Of a DNA stretch of 64,000 bases, positions 44,061 through 53,232 are shown in pieces; position 1 is the stretch's first letter; each line of letters opens with the position of its first letter. The notes under the pieces are model-generated. The model was given only the letters and a program-made list of their open reading frames with translations. It did not search any database and had not been told where the DNA came from. The stretch is from Limnohabitans sp. (GTDB taxonomy: Bacteria > Pseudomonadota > Gammaproteobacteria > Burkholderiales > Burkholderiaceae_C): NCBI RefSeq assembly GCF_030158565.1, contig NZ_JAOASQ010000038.1, positions 62,001 to 126,000 on the forward strand, written 5' to 3'. Both the position numbers and the translations under genes were made by a program.

Positions 44061-44761
44061 CAGGCCGCTTTCTTGAATCCGCCACCCTGGGTGGCCACAC
44101 GGTCGATATGCAACACACGGCTCACATGGATGCCCGGCGTCACGATGGTTTCAGGGTCCAGCGCGCCCAGCGGCACCACCTCGTGCACCGTGGCCACCGT
44201 GTGCTTGGCCGCTGTGGCCATCACAGGTCCGAAATTGCGCGCCGCCTTGCGGTAAGTCAGGTTGCCCCAACGGTCACCACGCTCTGCCTTGATCAGTGCC
44301 AGATCACCGTAGATCGGATATTCGAGCACATACTGGCGTCCTTGGATTTCACGGGTTTCCTTGCCACGTGCCAGCTCGGTGCCAAAACCGGTGGGGGTGA
44401 AGAAAGCGCCAATGCCCGCGCCCGCAGCGCGCAGGCGCTCGGCCAAATTGCCCTGCGGCACGAGTTCCAGCTCGATCTGACCACTGCGGTACAAACTGTC
44501 GAAGACATGCGAATCGGTCTGCCTCGGAAAACTGCAGATGATCTTGCGCACGCGCCCGGCCTTGAGCAAAGCGGCCAGACCAGTGTCGCCATTGCCAGCG
44601 TTGTTGTTGACCACGGTGAGGTCCTTGGCGCCTTGCGCAATCAAGCCGTCGATCAATTCATTGGGAATACCTGCGGTGCCAAATCCACCAATGAGCACCG
44701 TCGAGCCATCGGCCACCGGCCCCAGTGCATCGGCCATGCTTAAAGCTATCTTGTCGATCAT
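44060..44761 (-). CDS. pcaI: 3-oxoadipate/3-oxoacid CoA-transferase, alpha subunit
   Basis: A 233-residue subunit: VLIGGFGTAGIPNELIDGLI, VVNNNAGNGDTGLAALLKAG, ICSFPRQTDSHVFDSLYRSG and RGDRWGNLTYRKAARNFGPV are family signatures. Resemblance to PcaI of beta-ketoadipate pathways is close, but ScoA cannot be excluded. First of the pcaIJ pair; no pathway regulator adjoins it. Confidence 0.85.
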   Translation of the reverse strand: MIDKIALSMADALGPVADGSTVLIGGFGTAGIPNELIDGLIAQGAKDLTVVNNNAGNGDTGLAALLKAGRVRKIICSFPRQTDSHVFDSLYRSGQIELELVPQGNLAERLRAAGAGIGAFFTPTGFGTELARGKETREIQGRQYVLEYPIYGDLALIKAERGDRWGNLTYRKAARNFGPVMATAAKHTVATVHEVVPLGALDPETIVTPGIHVSRVLHIDRVATQGGGFKKAA

Positions 44762-44853
44762 GTTTGCACTTCAAAAGCGTTGAGGGTCATGCACGCAAGT
44801 ATCTACCAAGCAGGCATGTCCGCAGAAATGAATGGGAGATTTGCCGATACCGA

Positions 44854-45228
44854 TCAAACGGGACAAGGCGTGCCTTGGTGTGCCAGCATTCGCAGGCCTT
44901 GCGGCCCCTCTGCTCCAGACTCGGGCATCCACACCGTCATGAACAAGCTGCGCACCGCCTTGGACTGACCGTCTTTGCTGACCTCGGCCGACATGCGCCC
45001 GGTCACCACATGGCCCGAGCCTGCCGCATGCACTTGCAAGTCTTCAAAAGACAAGCTCAGGTACTTCAAGCTGCCACTGGCCAATTTGGCCAGATAGGTG
45101 GTCTTGCTATCGCGCGCCCCCGTGGAATGCACGTAGACCAAACCATCGGACAGCAGCCCATCCAGGGCCGCGACGTCACCGTTCAGCATGGCTTGGCGGC
45201 GTTGCTCTTCAGCGATCAATGCGCTCAT
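44854..45228 (-). CDS. NTF2-like (SnoaL/DUF4440) protein
   Basis: A 124-residue cone-fold protein. IAEEQRRQAMLNGDVAALDG then LLSDGLVYVHSTGARDSKTT is the classical DUF4440/NTF2-like start. Members bind or convert small hydrophobic ligands; no catalytic set can be named. Same strand as the pca and Bug-receptor genes around it. The 273-bp gap upstream (45229-45501) has no gene or hairpin I can support. Confidence 0.75.
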   Translation of the reverse strand: MSALIAEEQRRQAMLNGDVAALDGLLSDGLVYVHSTGARDSKTTYLAKLASGSLKYLSLSFEDLQVHAAGSGHVVTGRMSAEVSKDGQSKAVRSLFMTVWMPESGAEGPQGLRMLAHQGTPCPV

Positions 45229-45501
45229 TTGCTTGATTCCATTTTGATGTTCGAGCGGGGCACCTCAGCATGAAATCGCTCTACTTGCGCTGACAGCCAT
45301 GCCGCAGGCCACCACAGACCCTCACTGTCCCGGGCATCCAACAGCAGATCCAGCCTGTGCAAAAGCCATCGAAGCGATCACATCACGCACAGGCATGTTG
45401 CGCAGCAACGGTTTGACAGGCCAGGGCACCCGACAACCGTCAGGGCCCTTAGACTCACCGCCCCGATCGTCTGGATGAGACGCCGCCGGGTCTTCTTGCG
45501 C

Positions 45502-46482
45502 TCAGTCCAGCTTCACGCCGGCCTTGCGAATGGCCGGGCCCCACAGGGCATCGTCTTGTTTGAGAAAGGCTGCAAATTCGGCCGAAGTCTGCCCCTTCAA
45601 GTCACCGCCGTAAGAACGCCACTTGGCGATCAACTCGGGATTCTGCGCGGTGGCTTTTTGCATGGCCTCGCCCAGTTTGGCCACCGCGGCTGCAGGTGTG
45701 CCTGCAGGCGCAAACAAACCGATCCAGGCAGTAGGGCTGTAGTCAGGCAAACCCGCCTCGGCAAAGGTGGGCACATCCGGGAAGTTGGGGTGACGCGTCT
45801 TGCCCGTCAGCGCCAAAATTTTGAGCTTGCCCGCCTTGACGTTGCCAATGGCAGCGGGCAAGGCGTCAAAAATCACGTTGACCTGACCGGCCACCAGATC
45901 CGCATAAGGGCTTGAGGTGTTGTAAGGCACAAAATCGATCTTGACCCCGGCGTTCGAGGCGAACCACTCACCGGCCAGATGGGAGTAGCTGCCCACACCC
46001 GATGTGGCCGCTGTCAACGAGCCTGGCTGTCTTTTCAAACGCTCGATCAGCTCCTTCGCATTTTTCTCGGGCACGCTCGGATGGGCCGTCAGGGCCGTGT
46101 TCAACAGCCCGACAACGCTGATGGGCACAAAGTCGCGCTCCACTTTGTAAGGCACCTTGGCACCATAGGTATAGGGCAACACCGACATCGAGGTGGTCGA
46201 ACCCATCACCAAGGTGTAGCCGTCGGGTGCGGCTTTGGCACCGGCCTCCATGCCAATCATGGTGGACGCGCCCGGACGGTTTTCCACCACCACCGATTGC
46301 CCCAGGGCTTTGGACAACTCCAGCGCAATTTCGCGGGTGTTGGCGTCCGGGCCTGTGCCCACGGGGAAAGGGGCAATGATCTTGATCGGTTTGTTCGGAT
46401 AGTCCTGCGCCATGGCGGGCAAGGCACTGAACAAAGCCAAGGCCAAAGTGGCCAGGCCCATGCGGCGGGTGGTGCGATTCAT
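45502..46482 (-). CDS. Bug/TctC-family periplasmic receptor
   Basis: A 326-residue tripartite-tricarboxylate type receptor with signal peptide ending PAMAQ. DYPNKPIKIIAPFPVGTGPD, VVVENRPGASTMIGMEAGAK and AAPDGYTLVMGSTTSMSVLP are diagnostic. No tctA/tctB membrane genes are nearby, as usual for the expanded Bug family of Burkholderiales. Ligand is likely a carboxylic or aromatic acid from the adjacent divergent operon (inference). Confidence 0.9.
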   Translation of the reverse strand: MNRTTRRMGLATLALALFSALPAMAQDYPNKPIKIIAPFPVGTGPDANTREIALELSKALGQSVVVENRPGASTMIGMEAGAKAAPDGYTLVMGSTTSMSVLPYTYGAKVPYKVERDFVPISVVGLLNTALTAHPSVPEKNAKELIERLKRQPGSLTAATSGVGSYSHLAGEWFASNAGVKIDFVPYNTSSPYADLVAGQVNVIFDALPAAIGNVKAGKLKILALTGKTRHPNFPDVPTFAEAGLPDYSPTAWIGLFAPAGTPAAAVAKLGEAMQKATAQNPELIAKWRSYGGDLKGQTSAEFAAFLKQDDALWGPAIRKAGVKLD

Positions 46483-46630
46483 GCGAGTGTCTCCTGTTTG
46501 TGGATGTTCAAGACCATGGGGTCTGACAGCATTCTTTCAAATCAAATAAATTCTCACTATGGGATAAACCATTAGTTTTTTATTCATCAATCAAAATAGA
46601 ATCAATGAAGTTTTCGCAAACGGAGTGAGC

Positions 46631-47191
46631 ATGTCGAACCCTCTTGGTCAGAAAAATTCCCTGTCTTTCAGCCACATGGGCTTCTATGTGCGTGACCTCG
46701 AACGCATGGCCCGCTTTTACAAAGAGGTGATGTGCTTCTTCGAAACCGATCGCGGCGACTTAGGGCCCGTGCAACTGGTGTTCCTCAGCCGGGACCCTTG
46801 CGAACACCACCAGATCGTGCTGGCCACGGGCCGTCCTACAGACCTGTCGTTCAGCGTGATCAACCAGATTTCGCTGCGCGTACCCGACCTGGCCACACTG
46901 CGCACGGTGCGTGACCGGGTGACCGCCGACCCCGATGTGAGCGATCTGGTCTGCGCCACCCATGGCAATGCGGTGTCGATCTACTTTCGCGACCCCGAAG
47001 GCAATCGACTGGAGGTATTTCTGGACATGCCCTGGTACTGCGAGCAACCTCTGCGCGAGCCGATCGATCTGGACCAAAGCGATGAAGCCGTCATGGCTGT
47101 CGCCGAAGCCCTGGCACGCAGCCGCCCCAAATTCCGCAGCCGCACTCAGTGGATCACGGAAATGCAAGTGCTCATGGGGTACAAGGCATGA
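46631..47191 (+). CDS. VOC-family extradiol dioxygenase-like protein
   Basis: A 186-residue single-module VOC protein. Metal ligands fit the extradiol pattern: His in LSFSHMGFYVRDLERM, His in CEHHQIVLATGRP and Glu in YFRDPEGNRLEVFLDMPW. It probably opens a catechol-type ring hydroxylated by the next gene product. GGAG precedes the ATG by 5 nt; a GTG six bases upstream is less likely. The 148-bp divergent gap upstream is clearly AT-rich and holds the promoters. The stop overlaps the next ATG. Confidence 0.82.
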   Translation: MSNPLGQKNSLSFSHMGFYVRDLERMARFYKEVMCFFETDRGDLGPVQLVFLSRDPCEHHQIVLATGRPTDLSFSVINQISLRVPDLATLRTVRDRVTADPDVSDLVCATHGNAVSIYFRDPEGNRLEVFLDMPWYCEQPLREPIDLDQSDEAVMAVAEALARSRPKFRSRTQWITEMQVLMGYKA

Positions 47192-48693
47192 ACCAGACGG
47201 TGTTTGACGTCGCCATCATCGGCTATGGCCCGGCGGGTGCCACGCTGGCCAACTTGCTGGGGCAATACGGCCTGTCGGTGTTGGTGCTCGAGCGCGAGGC
47301 CGAGATCTACCCTCTGCCCCGCGCCATCCATTTCGACGGTGAAACCATGCGCGTGTTCGAGACCGCTGGTTTGCGCCCACAGGTCGAGACCATCTCGCGC
47401 CCGGGCCTCAAGGGCATGTACTTCAACAACGCCGCGGGCGAGACCTTGCTGATCCGCGCGGGCACCCAAGAACGCGGCCCCCACGGCTGCGCCACCAACC
47501 ACTACTTTCACCAACCCGAGCTCGAAGCCGTGTTGCGGTCTGGCTTGCAGCGCTACCCACACGTGCAAGTGCGCACCCGCCACGAAGTCACCGCCATCCA
47601 AGACGACACTGACGTCGCCACACTGCAAGTCACCGACCTGCAAACACAGGAAAGTCATACCGTGCAGGCCCGCTATGTGGTCGGCTGCGACGGCGCACGG
47701 TCCATGGTGCGCAAAGTGCTGGGCACCCGCATGCGCGATCTGGGCCTGCACCAGCCCTGGCTGGTGTTCGATGTGCGGCTCAAAACCGATGTCCCCGGTC
47801 TGCCCGACCACACGGTGCAGCACTGCGATCCGGCCCGCCCCATGACGTATTGCAACGTGACCGGCAACCGCCGCCGCTGGGAAATCATGCTCATGCCCGG
47901 CGACGATCCGGCGCAACTGGTCCAGCCCGAAACACTGTGGAAGCTGGTGCGTAAATGGGTCACGCCAAGCCAAGCCGACATCGAACGCGCCGTGATCTAC
48001 ACCTTCCACTCGGTGATCGCCGAGGGCTGGCGCCAAGGCCGCTTGATGCTGGCCGGTGACGCGGCGCACCAGACACCACCCTTCTTGGGCCAAGGCATGT
48101 GCGCGGCCATTCGCGATGCGTCCAACCTGGCCTGGAAGCTCAACGCCGTGCTGCGTGGCCGCGCAGACGATGCGCTGCTGGACACCTACGAAAGCGAACG
48201 CTCCCCGCATGTGCAGGCCTTCATCGACCTGGCCGTCAAGTTGGGCGACATCATCCAGACCACCGATCCGCAGGCGGCTCTCGAACGCGATGCCAAGTTC
48301 AAAGCCGGTCAGCCCGAGATCTTCCAGTTCCCGGCGCCGCGCCTGGGCCCTGGCGTCTGGCAAGGCGAGCAGGCAGCTGTGGCCCAGGTGTTCCCGCAAC
48401 CCACGCTGGCCGATGGCCGCCTGCTCGACGCCGTACTGGGCCTGCAGTTTGCCGTGATCGGTGACGAAACAGTGCTGAACGCCACCAGCGATGACACCCG
48501 CGCCCACTGGCAGGCACAAGGCGTGGTCGTATTGCCCGCACGCGACCCCGAGCTGCAGACTTGGCTCACGCAACAAGGCGTACGCGCCGTGCTGTTGCGC
48601 CCGGACCGCTACATCCTGGGCGTGGCGCAAACAGGCGCCGAGCTCGACAGCATCAGTGCTTTGTTGCCCGCTGCGGCAGCCCTGACCCCCTGA
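47188..48693 (+). CDS. FAD-dependent aromatic monooxygenase, MhpA-like
   Basis: A 501-residue group A flavin hydroxylase. FAD motifs: GYGPAG at 12-17, GCDGARSMVRKVLG, and LAGDAAHQTPPFLGQGMCAA with RDASNLAWKL. FDGETMRVFETAGL near residue 50 is as in MhpA (3-(3-hydroxyphenyl)propionate hydroxylase). It is about 50 residues shorter than MhpA at the C-terminal thioredoxin-like part. It hydroxylates a phenolic substrate ortho to OH, giving a catechol for the upstream dioxygenase; which phenol is unknown. Confidence 0.88.
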   Translation: MNQTVFDVAIIGYGPAGATLANLLGQYGLSVLVLEREAEIYPLPRAIHFDGETMRVFETAGLRPQVETISRPGLKGMYFNNAAGETLLIRAGTQERGPHGCATNHYFHQPELEAVLRSGLQRYPHVQVRTRHEVTAIQDDTDVATLQVTDLQTQESHTVQARYVVGCDGARSMVRKVLGTRMRDLGLHQPWLVFDVRLKTDVPGLPDHTVQHCDPARPMTYCNVTGNRRRWEIMLMPGDDPAQLVQPETLWKLVRKWVTPSQADIERAVIYTFHSVIAEGWRQGRLMLAGDAAHQTPPFLGQGMCAAIRDASNLAWKLNAVLRGRADDALLDTYESERSPHVQAFIDLAVKLGDIIQTTDPQAALERDAKFKAGQPEIFQFPAPRLGPGVWQGEQAAVAQVFPQPTLADGRLLDAVLGLQFAVIGDETVLNATSDDTRAHWQAQGVVVLPARDPELQTWLTQQGVRAVLLRPDRYILGVAQTGAELDSISALLPAAAALTP

Positions 48694-48709
48694 TGTTTTT
48701 GAATTGCCC

Positions 48710-49462
48710 ATGACCGACAAAACCGACACCAGCCTCGCCCGCATGCTCAGCGTGCTCGACCTGTTCTCCGACCAGCGCCTGCACTGGAGCGCCGAAGACA
48801 TCAGCGAGACGCTGGGCGTGTCCCTGCCCACCAGCTACCGCTACCTCAAGACCCTCAGCGATGCGGGCCTGCTGCGGCGTGGCAGCGATGCCCAATTTGC
48901 GCTCGGGCCTCGCATCGTCGTGCTGGACCACTTGATACGTCAGGCCGACCCGGTGCTGCAATGCGGCATCCCGTTCATGAAAGAGCTGGTGGCCCAGACC
49001 GGTTTTGACTGTGTGGTCTCCAGCTTGCATGGCGACCAGTTGCTCGATACGCACCGCGAACTGGGCTCCATGCCGGCCAGTCTGAGTTATGGCCGTGGAC
49101 GCCCGCGCCCCTTGTTTCAAGGGGCTGCGCCCAAAGTCATCCTGGCGGGCTGGACGCCTCCGGCTTTGCACAAATTGTTCGACAGCCACACCGAAGACAT
49201 TGCCGCCGCAGGCTTGCCCAGCGATTGGTCGGCGTTTCGCCGCTACTTCAGTCAAATCCGCAAAAACGGCCACTACTTCTCCGATGGCGAACTCGAATCC
49301 AATCTGGCCGCTGTGGCCGTGCCGTTGCACCAGGCCGATGGCAGCGTGATCGCCGCCCTCTCGCTCGTGACCAGCGTGCAACGCATGGCCGTGATCGACC
49401 GCAGCAAACTCACCCCCCTCATCCAGCGGGCCGCGCAAGAAATTTCCGCGCGGCTGAGCTGA
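48710..49462 (+). CDS. IclR-family regulator
   Basis: A 250-residue regulator: N-terminal winged helix (LARMLSVLDLFSDQRLHWSA, LGVSLPTSYRYLKTLSDAGL) and a GAF-like effector domain (GFDCVVSSLHGDQLLDTHRE, FQGAAPKVILAGW). It lies inside the catabolic operon, 16 nt after the monooxygenase gene, and probably senses the aromatic substrate or an intermediate. The conserved YHLPRD-like wording of some IclR activators is not obvious. Confidence 0.88.
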   Translation: MTDKTDTSLARMLSVLDLFSDQRLHWSAEDISETLGVSLPTSYRYLKTLSDAGLLRRGSDAQFALGPRIVVLDHLIRQADPVLQCGIPFMKELVAQTGFDCVVSSLHGDQLLDTHRELGSMPASLSYGRGRPRPLFQGAAPKVILAGWTPPALHKLFDSHTEDIAAAGLPSDWSAFRRYFSQIRKNGHYFSDGELESNLAAVAVPLHQADGSVIAALSLVTSVQRMAVIDRSKLTPLIQRAAQEISARLS

Positions 49463-49498
49463 TCCTTTCCTTTTGTTGACCCACCTGAAAGCCAGACC

Positions 49499-50350
49499 AT
49501 GAAACTCATCAGCTTCCTGAACCAGGGCGTGCCCTCCTACGGCGTCGTGAACGGCGACGACGTGCTCGACCTGACCCCCATCCTGGGTGCACAAGCGCCC
49601 GACCTGAAAACCCTGATCGCCAAAAACCTGTTGGGCGCGGCGGCCGATGCGGCCAAGGCGCACAAGCCCACACTCCAGTTCTCGCAACTGCAGCTCTTGC
49701 CCGTGATCCCCAACCCGGGCCAGATTTTTTGCATCGGCTTGAACTACGGCGAGCACGTGCGCGAAACCGGCCGCGAGGTGACCGAGGTCCCAACGATCTT
49801 CATCCGCTTAGCCGACTCGCAGGTGGCGCATGGCCAGGACATCGTGCGCCCACCCGAGTCGCACCGCCTGGACTACGAAGCCGAGATCGCCGTGATCATC
49901 GGCAAGGGCGGCCGCCGCATCCAAGAGGGAGACGCCTGGGACCACATTGCGGGCTACAGCTGCTACAACGACGGCTCGGTGCGCGACTGGCAAATCGCCA
50001 CCTCGCAGTGGACACCCGGCAAGAACTTCTACAAGACCGGCGGCTTCGGCCCCTGGATGGTCACCAGCGACGAGATCGCGCCTGCGCAAGTGATGCGCCT
50101 GCAAACCGTGCTCAACGGCCAGGTGCTGCAAGACACCACCACCGACAAGATGATCCACAGCATCCCGCGCCAGATCGCCTACATTTCCACCTTCATCCCG
50201 CTGTCGCCCGGCGACGTGATCGTGACGGGCACCCCCGGTGGCGTGGGCAACAAGCGCACGCCGCAGATCTTCATGAAACCCGGTGATGTGTGCGAGATCG
50301 TGGTGGACGCGATCGGCACGCTGCGCAACGGCATCCGCGACGACGCATGA
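49499..50350 (+). CDS. Fumarylacetoacetate hydrolase family protein
   Basis: A 283-residue FAH-fold protein. IFCIGLNYGEHVRETGREVT and LDYEAEIAVIIGKGGRRIQE carry two of the metal-binding acids, CYNDGSVRDWQIATSQWTPG the third, and SPGDVIVTGTPGGVGNKRTP is the C-terminal signature. In ring-cleavage pathways such enzymes act as hydrolases, decarboxylases or hydratases of the ring-fission product. CCTGAAAGCCAGACC precedes the ATG. It overlaps the next gene by ATGA. Confidence 0.9.
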   Translation: MKLISFLNQGVPSYGVVNGDDVLDLTPILGAQAPDLKTLIAKNLLGAAADAAKAHKPTLQFSQLQLLPVIPNPGQIFCIGLNYGEHVRETGREVTEVPTIFIRLADSQVAHGQDIVRPPESHRLDYEAEIAVIIGKGGRRIQEGDAWDHIAGYSCYNDGSVRDWQIATSQWTPGKNFYKTGGFGPWMVTSDEIAPAQVMRLQTVLNGQVLQDTTTDKMIHSIPRQIAYISTFIPLSPGDVIVTGTPGGVGNKRTPQIFMKPGDVCEIVVDAIGTLRNGIRDDA

Positions 50351-50796
50351 GCCAAGAGGCGTTTTCAACGGCCGATGCCCAAGGCTATTTCAGCCGCATG
50401 TTGCGCGGCGAAACGCCCCCTGCGCCGGTGCTCACGCTGCTGGGCAGCCGGATCATTGCGGTGGACGCGGCCGCAGGCAGCCTGAGTGCCCGCTACGAAG
50501 CGCAGGCCAATTTCCGCAACCCGGCGGGCACCGTGCAAGGCGGCATGCTGAGCGCCATGCTCGACGACCTCACGGCCAGCTTGGTGGATGCCACCCTGGC
50601 TGCAGGGCAAGGCGTGGCCACACTCAACCTGAACGTGTCCTTCCTGCGCCCGGCGCAGGTGGGCACGCTGCAGGGCGAAGCGCGCATGCTGCGCCGTGGC
50701 CGCGATGTCTGCCATGCGATGGGCACATTGCTGCAGGACGGCAAGGAAGTGGCCACCGCGGTGGCGGTGTGCAAGATTGTCTCGGTGCCCTCGTAA
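50347..50796 (+). CDS. PaaI-like hotdog thioesterase
   Basis: A 149-residue hotdog protein: NFRNPAGTVQGGMLSAMLDD contains the catalytic loop (N-P-x-G-x-x-x-G-G plus D), and TLNLNVSFLRPAQVGTLQGE follows. It would hydrolyse an aryl- or acyl-CoA ester, possibly releasing CoA from stalled intermediates of the pathway. Start ATG overlaps the FAH-family stop; no better start exists in frame. Confidence 0.85.
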   Translation: MSQEAFSTADAQGYFSRMLRGETPPAPVLTLLGSRIIAVDAAAGSLSARYEAQANFRNPAGTVQGGMLSAMLDDLTASLVDATLAAGQGVATLNLNVSFLRPAQVGTLQGEARMLRRGRDVCHAMGTLLQDGKEVATAVAVCKIVSVPS

Positions 50797-50874
50797 GACC
50801 ACGATCCTCATCACCATGACCCGTCACATGTTCTCGTCCTATCAGACCCACATCCCTTTTCAGGAGAACGCCCG

Positions 50875-51882
50875 ATGAACAGTTCCACGATTCATTCCCC
50901 TCTCAACCGCCTTGGCCACACGCTGGGCCGCTCATGGGTTCTGGCCCTGGGCCTGATGGCCAGCTTGGGCGCAGCACACGCGCAGGACGCTTGGCCCACG
51001 CGGCCCATCAAGCTGCTGGTGGGCTTTGCGCCAGGCGGCAGCAGCGACATGGTGGCGCGCTTGATCGCCACGCCGCTGGGCGAACGGCTGGGCCAGCCCG
51101 TGGTGGTAGAGAACCGGGCGGGTGCAGGCGGCAACATCGCCGCCGATGCGGTGGCCAAAGCCACGCCCGACGGCTACACGCTGGTGCTGCTGCCCAGCGG
51201 GCATTCGAGCAATGCCGCGATGAAAAAGAACCTGCCCTTCGACCCGGTCAATGACTTCGCCTGGGTCTCCACCGTCACCACCTACCCGCTGACGCTGTCG
51301 GTCAAACCGAACTCGCCGATCACCTCGTTCCGTGATTTCATCCAGCGCGTGAAAAGCGAACCCAACCGCTACACCTACACCTCGGTGGGCGTGGGCACGG
51401 CCATGCATTTGTTTGGCGAATGGCTGATGGCGGAAAGCGGTGGTGTGGCCACGCATGTGCCCTTCAAAGGCGGCACGGCCCCGATGATGGAACTGCTGGC
51501 CGGTCGTGTGGATGTGATGATCGACACCATGACCACCACGGCACCACTGTTCAAGGAAAACCGGGTGCGGGTGCTCGCCACCACCGCACCTGCGGGCCAA
51601 AACGCCTTGCCTGGCGTGCCCTCGGTGGCCGACAGTTTTCCGGGCGTGGTGTTCGATTCATGGCTGGGCATTGCGGGCACCAAAGGCACGCCGCCAGCGG
51701 TCGTCGATCGGCTCAACCGCGAACTGCGCGCCGTGCTGGAGCTGCCTGCGGTCAAGCAACGCCTGACCGACTGGGGCGGCCACCCGCAGGCCAGCAAGCC
51801 TGCAGAATTTCGCAGCCGGGTGGACGGCGAGATCCGTCAGCTCAGCCGCATCGTGACCGAGCGAAAGATCGAAGCGCAGTGA
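50875..51882 (+). CDS. Bug/TctC-family periplasmic receptor
   Basis: A 335-residue receptor with signal peptide ending AHAQ, then DAWPTRPIKLLVGFAPGGSS, VVVENRAGAGGNIAADAVAK and ATPDGYTLVLLPSGHSSNAA. CAGGAGAACGCCCG precedes the ATG. Last gene of the aromatic operon, so its ligand is likely the pathway substrate. No TctA/TctB partners in view. It is convergent with the pcaF gene across 65 bp. Confidence 0.9.
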   Translation: MNSSTIHSPLNRLGHTLGRSWVLALGLMASLGAAHAQDAWPTRPIKLLVGFAPGGSSDMVARLIATPLGERLGQPVVVENRAGAGGNIAADAVAKATPDGYTLVLLPSGHSSNAAMKKNLPFDPVNDFAWVSTVTTYPLTLSVKPNSPITSFRDFIQRVKSEPNRYTYTSVGVGTAMHLFGEWLMAESGGVATHVPFKGGTAPMMELLAGRVDVMIDTMTTTAPLFKENRVRVLATTAPAGQNALPGVPSVADSFPGVVFDSWLGIAGTKGTPPAVVDRLNRELRAVLELPAVKQRLTDWGGHPQASKPAEFRSRVDGEIRQLSRIVTERKIEAQ

Positions 51883-51947
51883 CCAGCGGCGGTGCAGTGC
51901 TGTTGCCAGCTTGACCCGCAACAGTGCACCGCCCACTGCACAAAGGA

Positions 51948-53150
51948 TCAAACCCGCTCGATGATCAGCGCAATGCCCTGACCCACACCGATGCACATGG
52001 TGCACAGCGCGTAGCGGCCGCCCGTGCTGTGCAGGCGGTTGATGGCGGTGGTGGCCAAACGGGCACCGGAGGCACCCAGCGGGTGACCCAGCGCGATCGC
52101 ACCGCCCCAGGCGTTGACACGGGCGTCGTCGTCTTTCAGGCCCAGCATGCGCAGCACGGCCAGGCCTTGTGCGGCAAAGGCTTCGTTCAGTTCGATCACA
52201 TCGATCTGGTCCAGCGTCAGGCCAGTCTGGGCCAGCACCTTGAGGGTGGCAGGCGCGGGGCCAATGCCCATGATGCGCGGGGCCACGCCAGCAGTGGCCA
52301 TGCCGACCACGCGCGCTTTGGGGGTCAGGCCGTTCTTGGCCGCGGTGGCCTCATCGGCCAGCAGCAAGGCGCATGCGCCGTCGTTCACGCCCGAGGCGTT
52401 GCCTGCGGTCACGGTGCCGTCTGGGCGCACCACACCTTTGAGCTTGGCCAACGCTTCAAGGCTGGTTTCGCGGGGGTGTTCGTCGGTGTCAACGATGATG
52501 GCGTCGCCCTTTTTCTGGGGGATGCTGACGCCCACGATTTCACGGGCCAGGTGACCGGCCTTGATGGCCGCCACCGCACGCAGCTGGCTGTTGTAAGCCA
52601 TCAGGTCTTGCGCTTCGCGCTCGATCTTGAAGTCGGTCGCCACGTTCTCGGCCGTCTCGGGCATGGAGTCCACGCCGTACTGGGCCTTCATCAGCTTGTT
52701 CACAAAGCGCCAGCCAATGGTGGTGTCGTACACCGCATTGGCGCGGCTGAAGGCGCTTTCGGCCTTGGGCATGACAAACGGGGCGCGGCTCATGCTCTCC
52801 ACACCACCGGCGATCATCAGGCTGGCTTCACCGGCCTTGATGGCACGCGCTGCGGTGCCCACAGCATCCAGGCCCGAGCCGCACAGGCGGTTGAGGGTAG
52901 CGCCCGGGACATCGATCGGCAAACCGGCCAGCAAGCTGCTCATGTGGGCCACGTTGCGGTTGTCTTCACCGGCCTGGTTGGCGTTGCCGTACAGCACGTC
53001 GGTCACCGAAGCCCAGTCCACGTTGGGGTTGCGGGCCATCAGGGCGCGCAGGGGCACAGCGCCCAGGTCGTCGGTGCGCACGCTGCTCAAAGCGCCACCG
53101 TAACGGCCGAAGGGGGTGCGGATGGCGTCGCAAATGTAGGCTTGGTTCAT
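51948..53150 (-). CDS. pcaF: 3-oxoadipyl-CoA thiolase, PcaF-type
   Basis: A 400-residue thiolase. AYICDAIRTPFGRYGGALSS and VRTDDLGAVPLRALMARNP are as in PcaF/PaaJ. The active Cys is in LNRLCGSGLDAVGTAARAIK; GGAIALGHPLGASGARL and CTMCIGVGQGIALIIERV complete the site. It cleaves 3-oxoadipyl-CoA to acetyl-CoA and succinyl-CoA, the step after PcaIJ, whose genes are 7 kb away. A long hairpin element lies upstream of its start. Confidence 0.9.
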   Translation of the reverse strand: MNQAYICDAIRTPFGRYGGALSSVRTDDLGAVPLRALMARNPNVDWASVTDVLYGNANQAGEDNRNVAHMSSLLAGLPIDVPGATLNRLCGSGLDAVGTAARAIKAGEASLMIAGGVESMSRAPFVMPKAESAFSRANAVYDTTIGWRFVNKLMKAQYGVDSMPETAENVATDFKIEREAQDLMAYNSQLRAVAAIKAGHLAREIVGVSIPQKKGDAIIVDTDEHPRETSLEALAKLKGVVRPDGTVTAGNASGVNDGACALLLADEATAAKNGLTPKARVVGMATAGVAPRIMGIGPAPATLKVLAQTGLTLDQIDVIELNEAFAAQGLAVLRMLGLKDDDARVNAWGGAIALGHPLGASGARLATTAINRLHSTGGRYALCTMCIGVGQGIALIIERV

Positions 53151-53232
53151 GTTTTCAGTCTCCAGGTTAAGGGTGTATGCATTTTATTGCATGTTTGATG
53201 TATATACTGAAGTCATTCTAGGGCTTGAATCC

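Noticed and set aside
46510..46625. Operator palindrome in the gap between the Bug receptor and the dioxygenase genes
   Set aside because: TTCAT/ATGAA ends are present but the inner positions do not pair; AT-richness alone can explain the match. An IclR site is likely somewhere here but cannot be placed.
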